In this document: one piece after another, positions 37,492 through 45,040 of the stretch | How the letters are laid out: each line of letters opens with the position of its first letter | Numbering within the stretch: position 1 is the first letter of the stretch | NCBI GenBank assembly: GCA_017642935.1 | Contig: JAEPOK010000002.1 | Span: 186,001-250,000, forward strand | Length of the DNA: 64,000 nucleotides | DNA from: Hyphomicrobiales bacterium | Lineage (GTDB): Bacteria; Pseudomonadota; Alphaproteobacteria; Rhizobiales; MH13 | Reading direction: 5' to 3' | Program-made: the position numbers and the translations under genes | Notes under the pieces: model-generated | The model's database searches: none | What the model saw: the letters and a program-made list of their open reading frames with translations, nothing else | What the model was told of the DNA's origin: nothing

Positions 37492-39317
37492 GGCGGGTCT
37501 TCCTCGTCATCTGTGTCGCTGCGTGTGTCGTCGATATCGGGTCCGTCGGTGGTGTCTTCAAGCGCGTCTTCAACCGGCGCGGCGTCCGCGTCCTCCTGGT
37601 TGATGCTGCGCACACCGGTGATGGTTGCGCCAGGAAACGCCTGCAAAATCGCTTGAACGGTCGGGTGTTGGCTGGCATCGGCCTTTTTGGCCACCTCACG
37701 TTCAGCAGCCAACTCGTTGAGCGTCTGCGCGTCAGCCTGGCTGTTCACAGAAATCATCCAACGCGCGCCAGTCCAGCTTTTCAGCGCTTCGGCCAGATCA
37801 CCGACAAAGGCCTGCGGCGCACCGGCGGCAAGGCCGATCTCCAACTGGTTATCGCCGAAAGAGACCGGGCGGATGTAGGCGCGGATCAGCGGTGGCAAGG
37901 CGCGATTGCCGTTCTTCTCGGCCAGCGCGATCAGGGCGTCCAGATCGCGAAGCGCCACTGGTTGTGGTTTCGCCTCGGCTTTGGGAGCCTGTGTTGGTGC
38001 GGGTGCCGGTGACTCGCTTTGCGGTGCCAGAGCCAGTGATGCACGCGCGCCACCGCCATTCGATGGTGAAGAGGAAGGCGGCTGCGGTGTGCTTGTGGCG
38101 GTCCTGGAAGGTGCGCCCTCGCCCAGTGCCTTGATGGCCTCATCGGGCGTTGGCAGGTCAGCGACATAGCATAGCCGCACCAGGATCATCTCTGCCGCGA
38201 TTAGCGGCTTAGGCGCACGGGAAAGTTCGTCGAGGCCCTTCAGGAGCATCTGCCAAGTGCGCGAGAGAACCTTCACCGAAAGGTCTTTGGCCATCTCGGA
38301 AAGGCGCGCTTGATTATCGCCGGTCAGAGCGTCGGAGGGATGGTCGGGCATCACTTTGGCGCGGGTCGCCGCGTGGACGATCTCGGCGAGATCAGCGATC
38401 AAGCCCGCCGGGTCTGTGCCGCGGCCATAGGCTTCTGCCAGTTGGCCGAGCGCAGCCTCGCTGTCGCCCTTCATGACGGCTTCAAACAGCGAGAGCGTTG
38501 CGGCCTGGTCGGCTAGATTGAGGAGATCATGCAGGGACTCCGCCGTGATCGGCGTGTCTTCGCTAGCACCGGTGTGGGCAATCGCCTGATCAAGCAGCGA
38601 CAGCCCATCGCGCACCGAGCCCTCCGATGCCCGAGCAATCAGGCGAATGGCATCCTCTTCGGCTGACGCCCCTTCGGCTTCGGTAATTTTGGCCAGATGC
38701 GCCATCATCAATGGCACTTCCACGCGCCGCAGATCGAAGCGCTGACAGCGCGATAGAATGGTCACCGGCACTTTGCCGATCTCGGTGGTGGCGAAGATAA
38801 ATTTCACATGGTCGGGCGGCTCTTCCAGGGTTTTGAGCAGCGCGTTGAACGCCGCCGTGGAAAGCATGTGCACCTCGTCGAGCAGGTACACTTTAAACCG
38901 CGCGGACACTGGCGAATAGCGCGCCGCATCGGTGATTTCGCGAATGTCGCCGACGCCATTGTGACTGGCGGCATCCATCTCGATCACATCGACATGGCGG
39001 CCTTCCATGATCGCTTCGCAGTGGATGCCCATCTGATCGCCCAGCTTGGGAAGGTCGACAGTGGGCGCGCCGTCGCCAGCCTCGGTTTGGAAATTGAGGC
39101 CGCGGGCAAGAATGCGCGCCGTCGTCGTTTTGCCGACGCCGCGCACGCCCGTCAGGATGTAAGCCTGGGCGATGCGGCCGATTTCAAACGCGTTGCGCAG
39201 CGTCTGCACCATCGGCTCTTGGCCGATCAGATCATCGAACGTCGCGGGGCGGTATTTGCGGGCGAGGACGCGGTAGCCGCTCTCATGCGTGTCAGCGGTG
39301 GTGGTGCTGTCGGCCAT
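37479..39317 (-). CDS. dnaX: DNA polymerase III subunits gamma and tau
   Basis: A 612-residue clamp-loader ATPase. Walker A is [13 protein letters not shown] near residue 57, the Walker B/sensor region is [20 protein letters not shown], and the arginine finger region is SRCQRFD. The Cys4 zinc module is reduced here: only one Cys appears in the stretch after Walker A, as in many alphaproteobacteria. After residue 380 comes a Pro/Ala-rich linker and the tau end. The ATG at 39317 is chosen over a TTG at 39344 nearer the SRP RNA. No frameshift heptamer for gamma was recognised. Confidence 0.94.
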   Translation of the reverse strand: MADSTTTADTHESGYRVLARKYRPATFDDLIGQEPMVQTLRNAFEIGRIAQAYILTGVRGVGKTTTARILARGLNFQTEAGDGAPTVDLPKLGDQMGIHCEAIMEGRHVDVIEMDAASHNGVGDIREITDAARYSPVSARFKVYLLDEVHMLSTAAFNALLKTLEEPPDHVKFIFATTEIGKVPVTILSRCQRFDLRRVEVPLMMAHLAKITEAEGASAEEDAIRLIARASEGSVRDGLSLLDQAIAHTGASEDTPITAESLHDLLNLADQAATLSLFEAVMKGDSEAALGQLAEAYGRGTDPAGLIADLAEIVHAATRAKVMPDHPSDALTGDNQARLSEMAKDLSVKVLSRTWQMLLKGLDELSRAPKPLIAAEMILVRLCYVADLPTPDEAIKALGEGAPSRTATSTPQPPSSSPSNGGGARASLALAPQSESPAPAPTQAPKAEAKPQPVALRDLDALIALAEKNGNRALPPLIRAYIRPVSFGDNQLEIGLAAGAPQAFVGDLAEALKSWTGARWMISVNSQADAQTLNELAAEREVAKKADASQHPTVQAILQAFPGATITGVRSINQEDADAAPVEDALEDTTDGPDIDDTRSDTDDEEDPPWTS

Positions 39318-39355
39318 GCGCGCGCGGTGGTCCTGATCCTGCAAGGAATAAGGGT

Positions 39356-39454
39356 GGGAGACTGGAACGGCAACCCGAACCGGAAAACTCGTTGGGGCTG
39401 CTTCCTTCCGGACCTGACCCGGTTGGCGAGCGGCTCGTCCGCCGCCAGCCTCCC
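39356..39454 (-). ncRNA. ffs: 4.5S / signal recognition particle RNA
   Basis: On the minus strand the universal SRP core is read: GGTCAGGTCCGGAAGGAAGC with the GGAA tetraloop and the symmetric and asymmetric internal loops that bind Ffh. The ends pair perfectly (GGGAGGCTGG with CCAGTCTCCC, one G-T), giving a 99-base hairpin. It lies just upstream of dnaX on the same strand, the normal place in this order. Confidence 0.95.
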
Positions 39455-39460
39455 GTCTTC

Positions 39461-39489
39461 TATATCGTCATCCTGATGGGCTTTGTCCA
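39461..39489 (-). promoter_or_regulatory. sigma-70 type promoter of ffs
   Basis: Reading the minus strand, TGGACA (39489-39484), a 17-base spacer, then GATATA (39466-39461), with transcription expected about six bases later at the first base of the RNA stem. The match in spacing and position supports it. Confidence 0.75.
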
Positions 39490-39534
39490 GTAATCCATGG
39501 TGGACGACGGGCATGAACCTGTTAGAGAGCGCCA

Positions 39535-39945
39535 ATGAATGATTTCTACCTCGACGAGCGGCTTGCCGCCGATAGCCTCCCCCTTTGCCAAACCGAGATG
39601 AGCCTCTTGCGCGTATCCTGCGATGCGCGCTTCCCATGGCTAATCCTTATCCCGCAGCGCGCGGGTCTGGCCGATCTGGTGGATCTTGTATCCGACGATG
39701 AGACCCGCGTGATGGCAGATGTGCGCGCCGCCTCGCTAGCGCTTCGCCAGACAACCGGGTGCGACAAGCTCAACGTCGCCTCGCTTGGCAACATGGTGCG
39801 GCAGTTGCACGTCCATATTATCGCGCGCTTTGAGAGTGATGCCGCGTGGCCGGGCCCGATCTGGGGTGCGGGTGAGGCGCAGCCGCTTACCGACCTGCCA
39901 GACTGGGCGCTGGACGTGCGCTCGCAGCTTGGGTGGTCGGCATGA
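39535..39945 (+). CDS. HIT-domain protein
   Basis: A 136-residue protein of the histidine-triad hydrolase superfamily. The triad motif reads QLHVHIIARF near residue 90, with the first His of the usual triad replaced by Gln/Leu positions as in the HIT-like subgroup. It should act on nucleotide phosphoramidates or dinucleoside polyphosphates. The stop overlaps the nudC start by four bases (ATGA). Confidence 0.88.
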   Translation: MNDFYLDERLAADSLPLCQTEMSLLRVSCDARFPWLILIPQRAGLADLVDLVSDDETRVMADVRAASLALRQTTGCDKLNVASLGNMVRQLHVHIIARFESDAAWPGPIWGAGEAQPLTDLPDWALDVRSQLGWSA

Positions 39946-40901
39946 GCAGTGTCGCCGCCCTTTTTGCCAGCCTGCCGCGCTTAGAACTTGCCGCCAAAAC
40001 CGGCTTTTCCGGCGGACGCACCGATCGCCATGGCGACCGGCGTGACGACGCGACGTTCCTGGCCGCCCAAGAGGCCAAGGCCCGCTTCATCCTGTTCGAT
40101 GGCGCGGCTCTGGTGGAGGGCGATCACGGCCCGAACGGCATGTATCACGCGGCTCTGTCTGATAAGGTTGACCCAGAAACCCGCGTCTATTGCGGTGAGG
40201 ATGTTGGCGGTCCGGTCTATGCCTACACACTGATGGCCAGTGAGGGCACCGACGATGTCGGCGGCCTGGCCACGACGCCGCCCGCCCAACAACCGTTGCG
40301 CCCGTTTGCCGAAACGTTCGACATTTTGGACCATCATCTTGGGCTGCTCGCGGAGGCGGCCTCGCTGACCGGCTGGCATCTGCGCCACCAGTTCTGCGCC
40401 AAATGCGGCGGTAGCACGCGCAACGAGCAGGCCGGCTGGCGTAGGCGCTGCGGCAGTTGCGATACGATGCATTTTCCGCGCACCGATCCGGTGGTGATCA
40501 TGAATGTCGTCGATCCGAAAACCGGCGACGTTTTGATGGGCCGACAAGAGAAATTTGCCGCGGGTATGTTCTCGTGTCTGGCGGGGTTCGTGGAGCCTGG
40601 TGAAACACTAGAAGATGCGGTGCGGCGCGAGGTGCTGGAGGAGGCGGGCATTCCGCTTGGCCGCATCACCTATAAAGCCTCGCAGCCCTGGCCCTTTCCC
40701 TCGACGTTGATGATGGGCTTTGAAGGCGAGGCGCTGGCGCGCGAGATCACGCTGGATGAAGCCGAATTGGTTGAAGCGCGCTGGTTTTCACAAGAGGAAT
40801 TGCGGGCGATCGCGCCGAACCCGCGCGATACCGGGCTGATTTCCATTCCGCCGAAACTCGCCATCGCCCGCGCGCTTCTGGATGACTATTTGGGGGTGTA
40901 G
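39942..40901 (+). CDS. nudC: NAD(H) pyrophosphatase NudC
   Basis: A 319-residue Nudix enzyme. The zinc ribbon FCAKCGGSTRNEQAGWRRRC with its second CGSC pair and the following HFPRTDPVVI is followed by the Nudix box (GFVEPGETLEDAVRREVLEE). The carboxyl SQPWPFPSTLMMGF matches the NudC specificity motif SQPWPFPxS. It hydrolyses NADH and removes NAD caps from RNA. Start is the ATG at 39942 overlapping the HIT stop. Confidence 0.94.
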   Translation: MSSVAALFASLPRLELAAKTGFSGGRTDRHGDRRDDATFLAAQEAKARFILFDGAALVEGDHGPNGMYHAALSDKVDPETRVYCGEDVGGPVYAYTLMASEGTDDVGGLATTPPAQQPLRPFAETFDILDHHLGLLAEAASLTGWHLRHQFCAKCGGSTRNEQAGWRRRCGSCDTMHFPRTDPVVIMNVVDPKTGDVLMGRQEKFAAGMFSCLAGFVEPGETLEDAVRREVLEEAGIPLGRITYKASQPWPFPSTLMMGFEGEALAREITLDEAELVEARWFSQEELRAIAPNPRDTGLISIPPKLAIARALLDDYLGV

Positions 40902-41012
40902 TTGGCCCTTGTAGAGTCGCAATGCTTCGGACGCGAAGTTTCGGTTGAACCTGTCGAGTGCGTGCTCTGATCCCGGATCGGAAACCTTATTGGCGTCAAT
41001 GATCGCCTAGCC

Positions 41013-41716
41013 TCAATCGATTGAAGCAGATCTGATGCTTTGTCTTTTGAAAAAGGTTTTGATGTTGTTTCTGATCAAAACATTCCAAATGAGGACGGGC
41101 AGGCTGTTGAAAAAGTCAGCCTTTGAACCTGTTCCGGCGCGATTGACGGTGCTCAATACGATCTTGGGTTTTGCTGGTTTAAAGTAGCTTTTGAAGTTCG
41201 CCGGCCTTCCAGCCAATACAGCATCGAGCGCCTTGCGTGTTGTGGCGGAGTTGTTCCATGGCGCCTTGAATCGAACGATGCCTTCCTTGTCGATGATGTA
41301 GATGGCGTTGGGCATGCTGCCATAGGCCAAGTGGGCTTCCCCTTCGAGGCCATCGACAAATATCTCGCGCGGGTCATTCAACTCGCTGCTTAGTCGACCG
41401 GCGACGGCTTTTTTCTCATCCATTTCAGTATGGGCAGGAATTTTTGCACCGGGGTGAGCTTCTCGTACATAGAGTACGGCATGGGGTAGCCCTTAGCGAT
41501 GTCCTTCATGCTCTCATGCCGGGTTAGAAACAGTGGGCACGTGATGCTTCCAAGCTCCAAAACAAGGCATTCGCCTTCGAAGTCCAGGAGATTTCGTCTC
41601 TTGCCCTCATATGTTTCCAAACTAAAATTTGGAGCCTTTTCTCCGACCTCCGGGCCGTCGGCACTTTGAAGATTGTAATTGTCGGGAGAAAAGGAATCGT
41701 AGTTATAGTCAGACAT
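41013..41716 (-). pseudogene. frameshifted deiodinase-like redoxin gene
   Basis: Two minus-strand pieces belong to one thioredoxin-fold protein. The first (41716-41390) has VGEKAPNFSLETYEGKRRNL and LELGSITCPLFLTRHESM, the deiodinase-like active-site region with Cys in place of selenocysteine. The second frame, open from about 41490 to 41013, reads LYVREAHPGAKIPAHTEMDE, then GEAHLAYGSMPNAIYIIDKE and APWNNSATTRKALDAVLAGRP, the rest of the family. The join is at a CCCC run near 41483-41486: adding one base restores KGYP-x-AVLYVREAHPG. Either a real inactivating indel or a sequence error. Divergent from a TetR gene; AT-richer than the surroundings. Confidence 0.8.
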
Positions 41717-41759
41717 TGTGATGGCTTCCTCGCACGTTGCAATGACCTATTGAGCCACG

Positions 41760-41796
41760 AATGAACCGTGGGTCATTAAATGACCGGACGGTCATT
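41760..41796. promoter_or_regulatory. tandem TetR-type operators between the redoxin gene and tetR
   Basis: Two 18-base dyads set 19 bases apart: AATGAACCGTGGGTCATT (41760-41777, imperfect) and AATGACCGGACGGTCATT (41779-41796, perfect arms). Adjacent half-sites also form a third dyad, GGTCATTAAATGACC (41771-41785), and another AATGACC half-site sits at 41741. This is the only binding-site-like array in the divergent gap and should be the TetR target. Confidence 0.8.
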
Positions 41797-41852
41797 CAGT
41801 GTCAAGCCTCCTGCAGCAGAACAGAACCTAAAGCAACCATCGGACGACAAAC

Positions 41853-42482
41853 TTGAAACAAACGGAAGCGGAGAAGGCACTATCTCGTTCCCAGCAAAGG
41901 CGGCGAGACGACATCATTCAAGCAGCGTTGAAAGTCTTTGAAGAACGGGGCTTCCAGGCCGCAAAAATGGCGGAAATTGCCGAGCAGGCTGATGTCGCCA
42001 AAGGCACATTGTATCTTTATTTCGACAACAAAGCTTCGCTTATGGAGGGTGTCATTGAAGCCTCTATCGCTCCAAGTCTACATCAGATTGCAGTGGTAGC
42101 CGATGAACACGATGGCAGTGCAAGCGAACTGCTCAAACAGCAAATCAAGATTGCCGCTCGTCGTATGGCATCTCGAGAAATGAAGATACTCCTTCGGCAT
42201 ATGATTTCGAACGGCTCTCAAAGCAGCGAAATCATCTCAGCGTATCATGACAATGTCCTGAAGAAAGGTGTCGAGCTCTTTCGGCAAACGTTGAAGCTTG
42301 GTGTGGAAACGGGGGAGTTTCGCAAGGAAATGGCGAACGTCGATCCTTTGGTTCTAGTGGGAGGCCACGTGTATATGGCGGTTTGGAAGTTATTGTTTGA
42401 AGACATCTCTCCAATCGATGTGGATGCTCTGGTCGAAGATCATTTGGAGATAATTCTCAATGGGCTTCTGAGCCCAAAGTGA
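41853..42482 (+). CDS. TetR family transcriptional regulator
   Basis: A 209-residue regulator. The helix-turn-helix is at about 20-62 (RDDIIQAALKVFEERGFQAA ... VAKGTLYLYFDNKASLMEGV). The ligand domain resembles the TetR_C domain of AcrR-like proteins (VGGHVYMAVWKLLFEDIS). Start is TTG with GGACGAC upstream; no ATG precedes the motif. Codon use is AT-richer than its flanks, matching the neighbouring redoxin gene and suggesting the pair arrived together. Confidence 0.85.
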   Translation: MKQTEAEKALSRSQQRRRDDIIQAALKVFEERGFQAAKMAEIAEQADVAKGTLYLYFDNKASLMEGVIEASIAPSLHQIAVVADEHDGSASELLKQQIKIAARRMASREMKILLRHMISNGSQSSEIISAYHDNVLKKGVELFRQTLKLGVETGEFRKEMANVDPLVLVGGHVYMAVWKLLFEDISPIDVDALVEDHLEIILNGLLSPK

Positions 42483-42690
42483 ACCACGGCGGATGACCAT
42501 TTCGTCCGCATGCGAACAATCATTCGGCAAGTTTCAACCAAGAAAGACTTTCCTGCTTGGGCAGTGGGTCATCTGTCGCCCTACCAAAAACCACATCCGG
42601 CAAAAAATTGGGCCGCCAGAAAAAATGTAGTGTTGGCCTTACCTGGGTGAGAGCCGGCGTGGTCGCGTTTCTACAGGGGAGGCCGGCGGC
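42483..42690. other. intergenic stretch, nothing recognised
   Basis: 208 bases between the convergent tetR and cyclase genes. No gene, hairpin with a T run, or repeat could be supported. Confidence 0.6.
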
Positions 42691-43752
42691 TCAAGGCGAT
42701 CCAATCTCGTAGAACAGACGGGGCGCGTGCGGGTCGTCGGACTTCACGCCTAGGGCTATCGTTCCAGCACCGCTGAGGACGACGGTACGACGCAACACAG
42801 CCAGTTGCTCGCCAGATTGGCTTACCACCAGGCTTCCCGACGAACTGTGGTCTTCGAACTCCACAAGGCCGTTTGCCAGTCGGATCGTGGCATGCTGTCG
42901 AGAGACAGTTTGAACAAGCACCTGAAGGGCGTTCTCAGGCAGACGCCCAACACTCAGAGGCTCGCTTTCGCTGATCTCCCAATGCCGTCCTTGATAGTCG
43001 ATCACGGCTTTGGGCGCCGCATTTTCCGTGTGATCCTGATCGAGAATCTGGGTTCGATCCCCATCGCCTACAATCTGCAACGAGTAGACGCGCGATGCCT
43101 CACGTCGTCCCTTCAGACGAAAAGGCGAGATGCTGACATAGTATCGCTTGCTCGCCAGAGCCAGATTCTTGAAAGCGGCCTCGCCAACCAGCAACTCACG
43201 GGGATTGGATAGTGCGCACAACCTGGCTGCTGCGTTTACGCAGTCACCAAAAATGTCGTTGTCGAGGCAAACAAACGTACCCGACTCCAAGCCCGCATGC
43301 ACTTTTAGGCCGCCCTCGCCTGTGGCCTGGATCATCTCATAGGCGGCCAGATGAGCGTCATTGGGTAGGGCAAACCAACACAATAGGTCATCGCCGGCTG
43401 ACTTCACAAAGGTGCCCCCATGGCGCGCAACGATGGCCTTAAGGTGCTCCTGAAAGGCGCCGATGATGTTGGCCGCCTGTTGATTGCCCATCTCTTCGTA
43501 AAGCGGCGTGCTTCCCGATACATCGGCGAAAAGAACAGCGCCGTTCTTGCTGTCAGGGGTATTGGGCCCAGCGTTCGCCAAGGTCTCGCAGTCCTCGTCC
43601 GTCTTCTCCATCAAGCTTGAAAAGGCTTTGCAGGTTTGATCGAGAATGGAAAGAGCCGGGCAAGGTGCCCAATCACCTGTCTGTGATTGGAAAAGGTTCG
43701 CCGGTATGGACGCCACGCCCGCCATCACTGAAATAGTGGCTGATGAAATCAT
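42691..43752 (-). CDS. class III adenylate cyclase with C-terminal FHA domain
   Basis: A 353-residue protein. The cyclase domain (about 70-230) keeps all catalytic residues: metal Asp77 in LFADVSGST, Asp121 in KSAGDDLLCWF, adenine-selecting Lys117 and Asp166, and transition-state Asn173 and Arg177 in GDCVNAAARL. So ATP rather than GTP is the expected substrate. The carboxyl part (about 258-345) is an FHA domain (LSVGR, then SRQHATI, then DHSSSGSLVV), which binds phosphothreonine peptides. No membrane helix is obvious; the amino end (1-50) may start later, at Met48. Faces xseA's side; upstream is the phage-like fragment. Confidence 0.87.
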   Translation of the reverse strand: MISSATISVMAGVASIPANLFQSQTGDWAPCPALSILDQTCKAFSSLMEKTDEDCETLANAGPNTPDSKNGAVLFADVSGSTPLYEEMGNQQAANIIGAFQEHLKAIVARHGGTFVKSAGDDLLCWFALPNDAHLAAYEMIQATGEGGLKVHAGLESGTFVCLDNDIFGDCVNAAARLCALSNPRELLVGEAAFKNLALASKRYYVSISPFRLKGRREASRVYSLQIVGDGDRTQILDQDHTENAAPKAVIDYQGRHWEISESEPLSVGRLPENALQVLVQTVSRQHATIRLANGLVEFEDHSSSGSLVVSQSGEQLAVLRRTVVLSGAGTIALGVKSDDPHAPRLFYEIGSP

Positions 43753-43822
43753 GACTGGACCAACCCGCGCCGTTGTTGGTCACACCCTTCAAGACGACGT
43801 TGATGTGCTCCGCGATCTCTAG

Positions 43823-44260
43823 CTAGTTGGGCTCTGTCGTACATCTACAGCCTGGCGCATCTCTGGGATGCCCGGTTGGTGGCGGGTTGTCCCAGGCAAA
43901 CAGTTTGCCATCGTTCTCGGCATGAGAGGGGCGCACGCGTCCGTCGCGACGAGTCCGCCAATCATAATGTGTTGTTGGGCGCGCCTGCTTGAAGTCGAGC
44001 GTCGTCGGCGCGCTCGGGTGGATGAGCCCATAGCGTAGATAGTTGTCAAAGGCTGTTTTGGTCAGGAAGCTGCTGCTGCGCACAGCGATCTCACGGGCTG
44101 AGGGACAAAGCCCGATGGGACCACGACCTGCGAGAACGGGGAAAAACGACTGGAGCGTTCCATCGCCATTGCGCTCTCTGAACGGACCGAGGGCATGCTC
44201 TGGAGAAAGGCGCAGCCCTTTGCCTCCAACAACCACTTCCTTGGGATGCTCCCTGCTCAC
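43823..44260 (-). CDS. stand-alone phage Mu F-like C-terminal domain protein (fragment)
   Basis: A 145-residue frame from a GTG at 44260; a stop lies directly before it. Residues 97-142 match the end of Mu F / SPP1 gp7-type head morphogenesis proteins: THYDWRTRRDGRVRPSHAE, then NDGKLFAWDNPPPTGHP, then the closing CRC (Cys138, Cys140). The first 95 residues resemble nothing I know. No other phage gene is near, so it is either a prophage remnant or a reused domain; MuF-C modules also occur in polymorphic toxins. The real start and expression are uncertain. Confidence 0.6.
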   Translation of the reverse strand: MSREHPKEVVVGGKGLRLSPEHALGPFRERNGDGTLQSFFPVLAGRGPIGLCPSAREIAVRSSSFLTKTAFDNYLRYGLIHPSAPTTLDFKQARPTTHYDWRTRRDGRVRPSHAENDGKLFAWDNPPPTGHPRDAPGCRCTTEPN

Positions 44261-44393
44261 CTAGCTGACCCCGGTGAGCAAAGGTGGCTATTGATGGTAG
44301 CGCGCGGTAACGCTTTGCCCATGGCGTTTGGTGCAGCGCGGTCAAAACTACGCTGAAGCGCCGGGCAAAAGGCGTAGTGGGGAGATATCAGGC

Positions 44394-45014
44394 GTGGATG
44401 TTACCGTTTGGATAGAGGCCATTGGGTGGATGGCCTCGGCGATCACAATAGCGACCTATGCCATGAACACGATGGTCCCGTTGCGTGTTCTGGCCATGGT
44501 CTCATCGGTGCTGTTTATCGCCTACGCAATGATGCTCCAGCTTTGGCCACTCCTGGTCATGGAAGCCATCCTGCTGCCGATCAACGGATTTAGACTTTGG
44601 CAAATCCTTTCGCTTCGCGGTCGTCTGGAAGCGATGTCCGAGGATGACCAACCAGACTTTTCCGTTGTCAGACGCTACGGCAAGAAACGCCGGTTCCAGG
44701 CTGGCACGCAAGTGTTCGAGAAGGGCGATGCCGTCGACAAATTCTACTTGCTGGAAACGGGACGCGTTCTGATCGAAGAGCTTGAAACTGAGTTGTCCGA
44801 AGGCTCCATTTTCGGCGAAATTGCCTTTTTCACGGTCGGGTCAAGACGAACCGCGTCGGCGCGATGTCTTGAAGACGTGCTCGTTTATGAACTGGACAAA
44901 GAACGATTTATGCGGCTCCAGTTTGAGGATCCAAGTTTTGGACTAGCCGTCATGCGCATCGTGACCAGTCGTCTGATTTCCAACGGGGCGGCACCTCAAG
45001 CGCACGCGATCTGA
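44394..45014 (+). CDS. membrane protein with Popeye/YgjV-like helices and a cyclic-nucleotide-binding domain
   Basis: A 206-residue protein from a GTG preceded by GGGGAG. Three amino-terminal helices span about residues 5-75 (IEAIGWMASAITIATYAM, VLAMVSSVLFIAYAMMLQL, LLVMEAILLPINGFRLWQIL), resembling YgjV and Popeye membrane regions. The cytoplasmic part is a cNMP-binding domain with an intact phosphate cassette (SIFGEIAFFTVGSRRTASAR: FGE and Arg before TAS). No DNA-binding domain follows. A cAMP-binding membrane protein 640 bases from an adenylate cyclase gene suggests a receptor for that cyclase. Role not known. Confidence 0.8.
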   Translation: MDVTVWIEAIGWMASAITIATYAMNTMVPLRVLAMVSSVLFIAYAMMLQLWPLLVMEAILLPINGFRLWQILSLRGRLEAMSEDDQPDFSVVRRYGKKRRFQAGTQVFEKGDAVDKFYLLETGRVLIEELETELSEGSIFGEIAFFTVGSRRTASARCLEDVLVYELDKERFMRLQFEDPSFGLAVMRIVTSRLISNGAAPQAHAI

Positions 45015-45040
45015 CGTAGCGCTCGACCTCTCCGTTCGGT

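Noticed and set aside
43823-44260. Prophage island around the Mu F-like fragment and the S24 regulator
   Set aside because: The two are about 14 kb apart with ordinary housekeeping genes in between and no integrase, attachment site, portal or capsid gene.
44091-44345. 84-codon minus-strand frame over the Mu F-like gene
   Set aside because: It lies in a different frame from the residues that match the MuF family and has no known motif or plausible start.
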